Positions 55,838 to 64,000 of a DNA stretch of 64,000 nt are shown here, one piece after another (within the stretch, counting starts at the first letter, position 1; each line of letters starts with the position of its first letter). Made by a program: the position numbers and the translations under genes. The notes under the pieces were generated by a model. The model was given only the letters and a program-made list of their open reading frames with translations. It made no database searches and was not told where the DNA came from. The DNA is from Haemophilus sputorum CCUG 13788 (GTDB lineage: Bacteria; Pseudomonadota; Gammaproteobacteria; Enterobacterales; Pasteurellaceae). Where the stretch lies: the NCBI RefSeq assembly GCF_000238795.1, contig NZ_AFNK01000007.1, positions 62,001 through 126,000 of the forward strand, in the 5' to 3' direction.

Positions 55838-57502
55838 TTATTCGCCTTTAGCTTGAGCAAATGCTGCAGCCATTGCGTTTGGTACTTCAACTTCTTGTTT
55901 GTTTACTTGTGCAATTGCAGCTGATTCTTCAGCTTCATCTTTCGCACGAACAGATAAGTTGATTACACGAGATTTACGGTCAACACCGATGAATTTAGCT
56001 TCGATAGCATCACCTACTGAAATAACAGAAGTAATGTCTTCTACACGCTCACTTGTCGCTTCGTTAGCACGGATAAATGCTTCAACGCCACCTTCAAGTT
56101 CAACAGAAACACCTTTAGCATCTACTGCTGTTACTTTACCAGAAACGATTGCGCCTTTTTTAGTGCTATCTACGAAGTTAGTGAATGGATCAGATTCTAA
56201 CTGTTTGATACCTAAAGAGATACGCTCTTTTAATGCATCTACTTGTAATACAACAGCTTCTACTTCGTCACCTTTTTTGTAGTTACGAACAGCTTCTTCA
56301 CCTGATTGGTTCCAAGAAATATCAGATAAGTGTACTAAACCATCAATACCGCCTTCTAAACCGATAAAGATACCGAAGTCAGTAATTGATTTAATTTTAC
56401 CTGATACTTTGTCGTTTTTGTTGTGAGTTGATGCAAAGTGTTCCCAAGGGTTTGCTTTACATTGTTTTAAGCCTAATGAAATACGACGACGTTCTTCATC
56501 AACTTCTAACACCATCACTTCAACAACATCACCTACGCTAACCACTTTAGATGGATGGATGTTTTTGTTTGTCCAATCCATTTCTGAAACGTGAACTAAA
56601 CCTTCAACACCATCTAAAATCTCAACGAAACAGCCATAGTCAGTTAAGTTAGTTACTTTACCAGTTAATTTGCTGTTTACTGGGTGGTTTTGTGCGATAG
56701 CTACCCATGGATCTTGACCTAATTGTTTTAAGCCTAATGATACACGAGTTTTCTCTTTGTCGAATTTAAGTACTTTAACAGTTACTTCTTGGCCAACAGT
56801 TACTACTTCACTTGGATGTTTAACACGTTTCCATGCCATATCAGTGATGTGTAATAAACCGTCTACGCCACCTAAATCTACGAATGCACCGTATTCAGTT
56901 AAGTTTTTAACGATACCTTTAACTTCTGAACCTTCAACTAAGTTTGCTAATACTTCTTCACGATCAGCTGAGTTAGTTGTTTCGATCACTGCACGACGTG
57001 ACACAACCACGTTGTTACGTTTTTGATCAAGTTTGATTACTTTAAGTTCTAAAGTTTGGCCTTCAAGATTTAAAGAATCGCGAACTGGGCGAGTATCTAC
57101 TAATGAACCAGGTAAGAATGCACGAACACCGTTTAATTCAACAGTGAAACCGCCTTTCACTTTACCATTGACGAAACCAGTAACGGTCGCTTGTTCTTCG
57201 AATGCTTTTTCTAAAGCGATCCAAGCTTCGTTACGTTTTGCATCACCACGAGAAACTACTGTTTCACCGAAGCCATCTTCAACCGCTTTTAATACTACAT
57301 CAACTTGATCGCCAACTTGAACTTCTAATTCGCCTTGTGCGTTCATGAATTCTGAAGCATCGATTGCAGATTCTGATTTGAAACCAGTATCAACGATTAC
57401 ATAACCTTTTTGGATAGCTACAACAGTACCTTTAACTACAGAGCCTAAACGAGCTTCTTGAGCTAAGAATTCTTCTAGTAGTTGAGCAAAATTTTCTGAC
57501 AT
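55838..57502 (-). CDS. rpsA: 30S ribosomal protein S1
   Basis: 554 aa (E. coli 557). Six S1/OB repeats, recognised by [19 protein letters not shown], the GFxxxLxG pattern and the repeated VSLGLKQ/ISLGLKQ blocks. Binds mRNA for initiation. Follows cmk, as in enterics. Its leader region has a possible terminator (57567-57588); S1 autoregulates its own translation in E. coli. Confidence 0.98.
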   Translation of the reverse strand: MSENFAQLLEEFLAQEARLGSVVKGTVVAIQKGYVIVDTGFKSESAIDASEFMNAQGELEVQVGDQVDVVLKAVEDGFGETVVSRGDAKRNEAWIALEKAFEEQATVTGFVNGKVKGGFTVELNGVRAFLPGSLVDTRPVRDSLNLEGQTLELKVIKLDQKRNNVVVSRRAVIETTNSADREEVLANLVEGSEVKGIVKNLTEYGAFVDLGGVDGLLHITDMAWKRVKHPSEVVTVGQEVTVKVLKFDKEKTRVSLGLKQLGQDPWVAIAQNHPVNSKLTGKVTNLTDYGCFVEILDGVEGLVHVSEMDWTNKNIHPSKVVSVGDVVEVMVLEVDEERRRISLGLKQCKANPWEHFASTHNKNDKVSGKIKSITDFGIFIGLEGGIDGLVHLSDISWNQSGEEAVRNYKKGDEVEAVVLQVDALKERISLGIKQLESDPFTNFVDSTKKGAIVSGKVTAVDAKGVSVELEGGVEAFIRANEATSERVEDITSVISVGDAIEAKFIGVDRKSRVINLSVRAKDEAEESAAIAQVNKQEVEVPNAMAAAFAQAKGE

Positions 57503-57566
57503 AATTTTCTTCTTAAATAAAATAAACGTCCATCTAACATCCTGTCAAACGGGGTTGATGATAAAA

Positions 57567-57588
57567 ACTTAGTTTTCCCTCACTAAGT
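57567..57588 (-). terminator. Hairpin between cmk and rpsA
   Basis: Stem ACTTAGT/ACTAAGT with an 8-base loop, then TTTTTAT on the minus strand. Likely cmk terminator ahead of the rpsA leader. Confidence 0.65.
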
Positions 57589-57603
57589 CAAAAAATAATT
57601 AAA

Positions 57604-58275
57604 TTACGCAATACCTTTAGATGAAATATAAGCCAATGCTTGTGCAATAACTTCATCAATAGATAAATGAGTAGAATCTAATAATAACGCATCTGCTGCC
57701 GGAACTAAAGGCGCAACTTCACGATTACGATCGCGAAAATCTCGTTCTTTAATCTCGGCTAAAATATCGTCAAAATTAGCATTAAATCCTTTTTCTTGCA
57801 ACTGTTTTACACGTCTTTTTGTTCTTTCTTCTGCGCTAGCGTCTAAAAATAGTTTTACTTGAGCATTAGGAAAAACAACGGTGCCCATATCACGACCATC
57901 TGCAACTAAACCATTTGCTGACGCAAAATCACGTTGGCGTTGTAATAATGCTGCTCGAACTTGTGGTAATGCCGCAACTTTAGAGGCATTTTGACCCGCT
58001 TCAGCAGTTCGAATTTGGTCACCAACATTTTCTCCATCAAGAATAACATTGACTTCACCATTTTTAGGTTCAAAACGAATATCTAATTGTCTTCCTAATT
58101 TCGCTAATGCCACTTCATCATCTAAGGAAATGCCTTTTTTTACTGCAGCTAATGCGGTAATACGGTAAATTGCTCCTGAATCTAAAAAGTCAGCTTTTAA
58201 TTTTTCTGCTAATGCATGACAAAGTGTGCCTTTCCCTGCACCGCTTGGCCCATCAACTGTAATAATATAACTCAT
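57604..58275 (-). CDS. cmk: Cytidylate kinase
   Basis: Phosphorylates CMP and dCMP. 223 aa; P-loop [12 protein letters not shown] at the N-terminus, the CMP-binding insert, and the [28 protein letters not shown] block. Upstream of rpsA as in E. coli, downstream of degS by 11 bp. Confidence 0.96.
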   Translation of the reverse strand: MSYIITVDGPSGAGKGTLCHALAEKLKADFLDSGAIYRITALAAVKKGISLDDEVALAKLGRQLDIRFEPKNGEVNVILDGENVGDQIRTAEAGQNASKVAALPQVRAALLQRQRDFASANGLVADGRDMGTVVFPNAQVKLFLDASAEERTKRRVKQLQEKGFNANFDDILAEIKERDFRDRNREVAPLVPAADALLLDSTHLSIDEVIAQALAYISSKGIA

Positions 58276-58286
58276 TCTACCTTACC

Positions 58287-59324
58287 CTAATTATCTGGGA
58301 ATTCTCCGATTGTAACATTAAAGGCTAATTCAACATCACCCCGTAAAACTAACACTCGCACAACCGTACCTGGCTTAATATTTGCTAGCGCTTCCATCAT
58401 TTGAGAAGGTGATTTTGCCTCAATATTTCCAACACTTAACATAATATCGCCTTGTTGAATGCCTGCTTTTTCGGCCGGACTGTCTTTTGTTACTGCGGTA
58501 ATTAACACGCCTTTTTCTAAAAAGGCATTTGTTAAAACTGTATTCACACCGAAATAACCACGAATTACGCGCCCATCTTTGATGATTTTGTTCATCACAT
58601 CTGATGCTTGATTGATTGGAATAGCAAAGTTTAAACCTTCAGCGATTGAATCTGTTCCCGCAATACTGAGTTCACGAATTTCACCACTATTTTTTAAACT
58701 TACCGTGTTTATCCCTATCAATTCTCCTGCCGTGTTAATCAATGCCCCACCAGAATTCCCTTTACTAATAGGCGCATCCGTTTGAATCAAATTCTGACGT
58801 GTACGATCTGAGATGGTGTTACGCCCTGTCGCACTAATAATACCTTGGCTTACACTTTGCCCAAGATTATATGGATTACCAATAGCTAACACAATATCGC
58901 CAACTTGTGGTATGCGTTTCGGATTTTGGCGAATCGTTGGCATATTTACACCATCTACTTTTAGCACAGCTAAATCAGTTAAAGTGTCTGAACCAACTAA
59001 ATGAGCAACAGAATGTTCCCCATTTTGCAAATAGACTGTTATTTCTTCACCATCTTGAATAACGTGTTTATTGGTTAAGATATACCCATTTGCCGTCATA
59101 ATTACGCCTGAACCTAAGTTAAGGCGATAACCTGCATTATTATTCTCATTCAAAATTTTTGTATAGATATTCACAACCGCAGGAGAGGCTTCTTTTACTG
59201 CCTTTTGATAGCTTAAAATTTCAGGCTCTGTTTTCCATTGTTCTTTAGCCCAAGGGTAAACATACAGCACAATAGCTGCACAAAAAAGCCCAAAAACGAC
59301 CGCTTGTAATATCTTCTTTATCAT
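58287..59324 (-). CDS. degS: DegS-type periplasmic serine endoprotease
   Basis: Inner-membrane-anchored sigma-E regulator that cuts RseA when outer-membrane proteins misfold. 345 aa. One N-terminal membrane helix, trypsin-like triad visible in TNKHVIQD (His), TDLAVLKVD (Asp) and SKGNSGGALIN (Ser), then a single PDZ domain (about 255-340). Single PDZ and no cleaved signal favour DegS over DegP/DegQ. It lies between msbA and cmk, 11 bp before cmk. Confidence 0.92.
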   Translation of the reverse strand: MIKKILQAVVFGLFCAAIVLYVYPWAKEQWKTEPEILSYQKAVKEASPAVVNIYTKILNENNNAGYRLNLGSGVIMTANGYILTNKHVIQDGEEITVYLQNGEHSVAHLVGSDTLTDLAVLKVDGVNMPTIRQNPKRIPQVGDIVLAIGNPYNLGQSVSQGIISATGRNTISDRTRQNLIQTDAPISKGNSGGALINTAGELIGINTVSLKNSGEIRELSIAGTDSIAEGLNFAIPINQASDVMNKIIKDGRVIRGYFGVNTVLTNAFLEKGVLITAVTKDSPAEKAGIQQGDIMLSVGNIEAKSPSQMMEALANIKPGTVVRVLVLRGDVELAFNVTIGEFPDN

Positions 59325-59392
59325 AAATCCGCCTTTTTCAGCAAATAGAATCCATCTAAAACTGTAAATTGGCGGATTATACCATAAAGATG

Positions 59393-61141
59393 TTAAGCAC
59401 CAAACTGTAAACTATATAATTGGCTATAGGCTCCGTTTTGCGCTAACAATGCCTGATGCGTACCTCGTTCAATAATTTTGCCCTGATCAACGACTAATAT
59501 TTCATCTGCATTTTCAATAGTTGATAATCGATGCGCAATGACAAGAACCGTTTTATCTTTTTGCAATGCCGCTAGTGCAGACTGAATTGCTCTTTCTGAT
59601 TCGGTATCTAATGCGGAAGTTGCTTCATCTAATACTAAAATAGGCGAGTTTCTCAATAATGCGCGAGCAATCGCTAAACGTTGGCGTTGACCGCCTGAAA
59701 GGCTTGCTCCATTTTCACCAATAACCGTATCTAACCCATCATCCAATTTTTCAATGAACTCCATGGCATGAGCGGCTTTTGCAGCGTTAATAATGTCTTC
59801 TCGACTATATTTATCGGTAGCTGCATATGCAATGTTATTGGCAATCGTATCGTTAAACAAATGCACTTGTTGCGAAACAATTGAACATTGAGCTCTTAAA
59901 TTAGCTAAGCGATAATCTTGAATGTTAATGCCATCTAAAGTAATTTCACCTTGCTCAATGTCATAAAAACGGGTTAATAAATTAGCAATTGTTGATTTGC
60001 CTGAGCCTGAACGCCCAACCAATGCAATGGTTTTTCCCTGTGGTAAAGAGAAAGAAATATCATTGAGTGCAAGCCCATCTTTCCCCTCATACCCGAAGGA
60101 AACATGATTAAAGGTTATATTACCTTTGGCTCTCTCGACTTCAACCGTACCGTTATCGTTTTCTGTTTTTAAATCTAAAAATTCAAACAACGTTTGACAA
60201 GCTGCCATACCTCGTTGGAATTGAGAATTCACGTTCGTTAATGATTTTAATGGACGTAACATTGCCATCATAGAAGAAAAGACTACGGTAAAAGAACCGG
60301 CAGTTAAATCTTCAATATGTAACCCTTCAACCGTAGAAAGATAAAGAATGATAGATAATGCAAAAGATGCAATCAGCTGTACCAAACCATCAGAAATTCC
60401 ATCTGCTGAAACAATTTTCATTCCTTTACGACGCATATCGTTACTTACGCGATCAAAGCGCGCTTTTTCGATTTCTTGTCCACCAAAAGAAAGCACTTCT
60501 TTATGCCCTTTTAACATCTGTTCTGTAGTAACAGTCAGCTCGCCCATAGAGCTTTGAATATTACGGCTTAATTGGCGAAAACGCTTAGAAACAATACCAA
60601 TAAGCACACCAATAACTGGCGCTAACATAAATAACACCATAGAAAGCTGCCAGCTTGTATAGATCATTACAACAAATAGTGAGATCAAATAAGCCCCTTC
60701 ACGCACGATGGTCACTAATGCGTGAGAAGATGAATTCGCAACCATTTCCGTATCATAAGTTACTCTTGATAAAGAACGTCCAATTGGATTCTTATCAAAA
60801 TAACTTACCGGCATATATATCAGATGCTGAAAAATTGTTCTGCGCAAAGTCATCACAACATTGCCAGAACTCCACGCCAAACAATAGCCTGCAACATAAT
60901 TTGTAATCCCACGCACTAAAATAAAAGCGACCACTAAAACAGACATCAATTTTAAAAACCCGTGATCAGCTTGCCCAAACCCTTCATCAAGTAATGGTTT
61001 GAGCAAATAAATCAATCCAGAGTCCACTAAAGCATTTAACACTAATGCTATCGCACCAACAATAATGCCCGATTTATATTGCTTGATAATAGGAAATAAA
61101 CGCTTGAATGTCGCAAGCGTGGAAAGATCTTTTTCTTGCAT
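59393..61141 (-). CDS. msbA: Lipid A export ATP-binding/permease MsbA
   Basis: Homodimeric ABC exporter flipping lipid A-core across the inner membrane. 582 aa, equal to E. coli. N-terminal six-helix domain; Walker [10 protein letters not shown] (about 377-385), signature [10 protein letters not shown] (about 480), Walker [13 protein letters not shown]. lpxK is not downstream; degS is, which differs from the usual msbA-lpxK pair. Confidence 0.95.
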   Translation of the reverse strand: MQEKDLSTLATFKRLFPIIKQYKSGIIVGAIALVLNALVDSGLIYLLKPLLDEGFGQADHGFLKLMSVLVVAFILVRGITNYVAGYCLAWSSGNVVMTLRRTIFQHLIYMPVSYFDKNPIGRSLSRVTYDTEMVANSSSHALVTIVREGAYLISLFVVMIYTSWQLSMVLFMLAPVIGVLIGIVSKRFRQLSRNIQSSMGELTVTTEQMLKGHKEVLSFGGQEIEKARFDRVSNDMRRKGMKIVSADGISDGLVQLIASFALSIILYLSTVEGLHIEDLTAGSFTVVFSSMMAMLRPLKSLTNVNSQFQRGMAACQTLFEFLDLKTENDNGTVEVERAKGNITFNHVSFGYEGKDGLALNDISFSLPQGKTIALVGRSGSGKSTIANLLTRFYDIEQGEITLDGINIQDYRLANLRAQCSIVSQQVHLFNDTIANNIAYAATDKYSREDIINAAKAAHAMEFIEKLDDGLDTVIGENGASLSGGQRQRLAIARALLRNSPILVLDEATSALDTESERAIQSALAALQKDKTVLVIAHRLSTIENADEILVVDQGKIIERGTHQALLAQNGAYSQLYSLQFGA

Positions 61142-61227
61142 AATAATGATCGCTTAATTAAATTTGCCGGCATTATACGTTACATTTATCGATAATCCAA
61201 ACCGCACTAAATTGGCGATTTTGCAAA

Positions 61228-61914
61228 TTAATAGAAAAAAATGACCGCTAGTTTAAAGACAATCGGTGCTAAAATAGAAGAAAGCACGCCACATCCGACC
61301 AATGCAATTGAGCTATAACTTCCCGTTTTCACGCTATATTCCATGCAGCGACCAGTGCCTAGTGCGTGAGAGACTGAGCCCATCGTCAATCCAATTGCAC
61401 GCACATTCCTTACACCAAGCCAGTGTAATATGCTGAAACCTAACACAGAACCAAGCAAGCCCGCTAACAACACGCCCACAGCACTAATTGCTGATTTTCC
61501 GCCCAACTCTTCGACAATCGCAATCGCGATAGGCGTAGAAACTGATTTAGGTAATATAGCCGCGACAATACCTTTGCTTGCACCAAACGCAATAGCTAAT
61601 GCCACCCCTGTTAACATTGAAATCAATGTACCAAAAAGCACTACCGCACTAATCGGTTTCCATTTTTTGCGAATTTGTGGCAGCTGCTCATAAAAAGGTA
61701 AAGCTAAAGCGATAACCGAAACTCCCAATAGATTATTTAACGGGAAATTTCCTTGATAGTAAGATTGATAAGGGACTTTGCCTATTTCTATCACTAAAAT
61801 AATCAGAATTAACGCAATTAAGAAAGGATTTAGCAAATTAGAACGCAATTTTTTGCTGATTCGTTGCCCGAGTAAAAAGGCTGAAATCGTTAATAAAGAA
61901 AAAAGATAAACCAT
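61228..61914 (-). CDS. lrgB: LrgB/YohK-type membrane protein
   Basis: 228 aa with about six to seven membrane segments. Matches the LrgB/CidB/YohK family by LPKSVSTPIAIAIVEELGG (about 123-141) and SHALGTGRCMEYS near the C-terminus. In Gram-positives these proteins modulate murein hydrolases; plant and bacterial relatives move glycolate or pyruvate. Paired with the LrgA-like gene, 9 bp apart. Confidence 0.88.
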   Translation of the reverse strand: MVYLFSLLTISAFLLGQRISKKLRSNLLNPFLIALILIILVIEIGKVPYQSYYQGNFPLNNLLGVSVIALALPFYEQLPQIRKKWKPISAVVLFGTLISMLTGVALAIAFGASKGIVAAILPKSVSTPIAIAIVEELGGKSAISAVGVLLAGLLGSVLGFSILHWLGVRNVRAIGLTMGSVSHALGTGRCMEYSVKTGSYSSIALVGCGVLSSILAPIVFKLAVIFFY

Positions 61915-61923
61915 AATATGTCC

Positions 61924-62283
61924 CTATTTACGATGAAAAACCCACTGCGCAAATAGACCAATGAGGACTAATGACACCATTGTGCTAAGCATATTGGCTA
62001 AAACAAAAGAGACGAAGTGGCTTTTGAGAATATCGACGTGTTCGACAATTTCTGCACAAATTGGAATAAAGAAAATCGTCATATAACGTGTTAATGGTCT
62101 GGCAGCCGGCGTTACCCACTCTACTTTCACAATACCAATCACTAATGAGGTAAATAGTAGTAACAATCCCCAAATACTATCAGGAATGCCAATTGGTAAT
62201 AATATAGATAATCCCTTTCCTAGATAAAGCATTGCAAAAAGCAAGCATAATGAAAGAAGTGTTCGAGTTATTTTTAATAACAT
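61924..62283 (-). CDS. lrgA: LrgA/YohJ-type holin-like protein
   Basis: 119 aa with four membrane segments, LrgA/CidA family (GIPDSIWGLLLLF, MTIFFIPICAEIVEH). AGGAGAGCATAA precedes the ATG. First of the LrgA-LrgB pair, which act together as small membrane partners. Role in lysis or metabolite transport is undecided. Confidence 0.88.
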   Translation of the reverse strand: MLLKITRTLLSLCLLFAMLYLGKGLSILLPIGIPDSIWGLLLLFTSLVIGIVKVEWVTPAARPLTRYMTIFFIPICAEIVEHVDILKSHFVSFVLANMLSTMVSLVLIGLFAQWVFHRK

Positions 62284-62301
62284 TTATGCTCTCCTAAAAA
62301 A

Positions 62302-62401
62302 ACAAGCGGTAGAATTTCACTTATTTTTTGCAAAGCATCAGTGCCAAATAACTACCCGTGTTGATGATTTGCAAAAAACGAAGTAAATTCTACCGCTTTT
62401 G
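62302..62401 (-). terminator. Long uptake-signal dyad after the helicase gene
   Basis: Arms of about 40 bases starting AAGCGGTAGAATTT and ending AAATTCTACCGCTT, with inner TTTTTTGCAAA/ATTTGCAAAAAA and a loop of about 20 bases. On the minus strand the stem is followed by GTTTTTTT, so it should terminate the helicase transcript just before lrgA. Contains the exact core at 62302-62310. Confidence 0.8.
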
Positions 62402-62424
62402 GAGTGACTTATTTTTGATTTACC

Positions 62425-64000
62425 TTAATTTTCTTTTAAAAAAGCCACAACTTTTTCTAAATCTCTCGTGCGAGTCGAAGGCGGTAAACTCTTTAAAAAA
62501 GTAGCCCCATAATGACGCATGACTAAACGGCTATCACAAATCATGACCACGCCTCTATCCGTCACATCCCGAATTAAACGCCCTACCCCCTGTTTTAAGG
62601 TAATCACCGCTTCAGGAATTTGAATATCATTAAATGGATCGCCGCCTTGCAATCGACAATCTTCCATACGCGCTTTTAGAAGGGGATCATCTGGAGAGCT
62701 AAACGGCAGCTTATCTATAATCACTAAAGATAAATCATCCCCGCGCACATCAATTCCTTCCCAGAAACTTTGGGTTGCCACCAAAACTGAATGAGGCTCT
62801 TGAATAAATTTCTCCAATAACTTCGATTTGCTGGTTTCTCCCTGCAATAGCACGTTTAATTGGCTATGTTCACGCAAGAAATCTGCTAGTCCGCGCATCA
62901 TATAGTATGAAGTACAAAGTAAAAAACAGCGTCCTTGATTGGCTTCAATAACTGGCATTAAAAGCTCGCCAAGCGCAGTTAGCGTATGCGCTTTGTTACT
63001 ATCAGGTAAAAAACGTGGCACACATAATAGTGATTGCTTTGCATAGTCAAACGGACTTTGTAACACCATTTGCTCTGCCTCTTGAATACCTAAACGTTGG
63101 CAAAAATGATCAAACTTACCGCCCACCTCTAGCGTGGCAGAAGTAAATACCCAAGCAATTTTCTGATTTTTTAACTGTTCGCCAAATTTATCTGCCACCG
63201 TCAATGGGGTAATGTGCAAACCAAACGAACGCCCATTCGCTTCATACCAATAACAATAACCAACAACGTGCGTTTCACTCATTTTTTTAAGTAAAACTTT
63301 AACTTCTGCTAAGCGCTCAAAAATTTTATCTAAGGTTTCAGAACGCCCAAGTGATTTTTTGATGATCTGACTGAGAAAATCAATATGCTCACTGATTTTA
63401 TTAAGTCCATCAACCACTTTCTTATCGACAAATAATTCGCGTAAGTTACCTCGAATCTGCCCTTCCCCGCCCATGAATAAACGGAAATCTTGTACCGATT
63501 TTTGCAATAAATCTGCTGCTTTACCTAGTTGTGCTAAATCTTTTAATTCAGTACGGTAAACAACATTGATATCTTTGCAAAGATCAAACAGTTGGCGTGA
63601 GGAAAGGGATTGTCCAAAATACTGACTAGCAATATCTGGCAGTTGATGTGCTTCATCAAAAATCACTAATTCAGCTTCTGGAATCAATTCCCCAAAACCG
63701 GTTTCTTTAACCGCCATATCCGCACAAAATAGGTGGTGATTTACCACAACCACATCTGCTTCCATCGCTTTTCGGCGCGCTTGTACTACATAACACTCTT
63801 TGTAATTTGGACAATCAGCCCCCAAACAATTTTCAGTCGTACTCACTAATTGTGGCAAAATCGGGCTATCTTCGGCAATCGTGACACATTCGCTTAAATC
63901 ACCTGTTTGAGTAGACTGATGCCATTTTCGCACTTTACTTAAATCAGCTAAAACCGATTTATCACCCAATACGCCCATCGCAATAACCTGATCGAGCCTT
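62425..64000 (-). CDS. yoaA: DinG/YoaA-family ATP-dependent helicase, C-terminal part (cut by window edge)
   Basis: XPD-like iron-sulfur DNA helicase. About 525 codons are seen; the reading frame is open to the window's right edge (RLDQVIAMGVLGDK), so the N-terminus with Walker A lies outside. Visible: the 4Fe-4S cysteines around CLGADCPNYKEC, VVVNHHLFCADM, the DEAH box VIFDEAHQLPD, motif V-like SFWEGIDVRGDDLSLVIIDKLPF and motif VI QGVGRLIRD. The Fe-S cluster plus SFWEGID favours YoaA over DinG. YoaA helps replication-fork repair in E. coli. Ends before a strong dyad terminator. Confidence 0.92.
   Translation of the reverse strand, partial: RLDQVIAMGVLGDKSVLADLSKVRKWHQSTQTGDLSECVTIAEDSPILPQLVSTTENCLGADCPNYKECYVVQARRKAMEADVVVVNHHLFCADMAVKETGFGELIPEAELVIFDEAHQLPDIASQYFGQSLSSRQLFDLCKDINVVYRTELKDLAQLGKAADLLQKSVQDFRLFMGGEGQIRGNLRELFVDKKVVDGLNKISEHIDFLSQIIKKSLGRSETLDKIFERLAEVKVLLKKMSETHVVGYCYWYEANGRSFGLHITPLTVADKFGEQLKNQKIAWVFTSATLEVGGKFDHFCQRLGIQEAEQMVLQSPFDYAKQSLLCVPRFLPDSNKAHTLTALGELLMPVIEANQGRCFLLCTSYYMMRGLADFLREHSQLNVLLQGETSKSKLLEKFIQEPHSVLVATQSFWEGIDVRGDDLSLVIIDKLPFSSPDDPLLKARMEDCRLQGGDPFNDIQIPEAVITLKQGVGRLIRDVTDRGVVMICDSRLVMRHYGATFLKSLPPSTRTRDLEKVVAFLKEN

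Overview
This window is a chromosomal segment from a member of the Pasteurellaceae. Gene content and protein lengths match the Haemophilus/Actinobacillus group throughout (hitABC ferric transporter, yciH-pyrF-lapBA-ihfB-rpsA-cmk block, lolB-ispE-prs, can, tgt). The DNA carries at least 19 exact copies of the 9-mer ACAAGCGGT or its complement, often followed by a TTTTGCAAAA-like tail. That is the Apl-type DNA uptake signal (Actinobacillus pleuropneumoniae, Mannheimia, H. ducreyi and relatives). I found no exact Hin-type AAGTGCGGT, so this is probably an Actinobacillus-like species rather than H. influenzae itself. The DNA looks AT-rich, as expected. I see no IS element, prophage, CRISPR array or rRNA, and one tRNA gene.

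Layout. 1-6.6 kb: pheT (cut by the window edge) and pheS, a nitroreductase, tgt followed by a hemerythrin-like and a TusA-like gene, and two exported proteins. 6.6-14 kb: carbonic anhydrase, acetohydroxyacid synthase ilvIH, and the Fur-box-preceded ferric transporter hitABC. 13.9-18.5 kb: a tightly coupled yaaA-lipoprotein-fieF-DUF2310 operon, rplM-rpsI with a structured leader, and zapG. 18.5-24.7 kb: glnD, tandem tyrP paralogues and a formate/nitrite channel. 24.8-28.8 kb: a TonB-dependent receptor followed by a TbpB-like single-lobe surface lipoprotein, with a strong promoter and an operator-like dyad. This is the most unusual locus here.

28.9-37.6 kb: ftsH, rlmE, guaB, a small lipoprotein, guaA, an AEC transporter, a solitary leuB and a YceK-like lipoprotein. 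37.7-43.8 kb: the pyruvate dehydrogenase genes aceE-aceF-lpdA. 44-49.9 kb: pyrD, lolB-ispE-prs, two accessory genes, then tRNA-Leu(GAG) and secG. 50-64 kb: topB, mepA, the yciH/pyrF/lapBA/ihfB/rpsA/cmk run, degS, msbA, lrgAB-like genes, and the C-terminal part of a DinG/YoaA-type helicase running off the right edge.

Functional themes. Iron handling recurs: hitABC import, FieF efflux, YaaA peroxide/iron stress, a hemerythrin-like protein, and the TonB receptor pair. The rest is housekeeping: aminoacylation, translation, branched-chain amino acid, purine and pyrimidine synthesis, pyruvate oxidation and envelope biogenesis. Many intergenic terminators are built from facing uptake-signal sequences.

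All identifications come from reading the translated proteins and DNA by eye; no database search was run.
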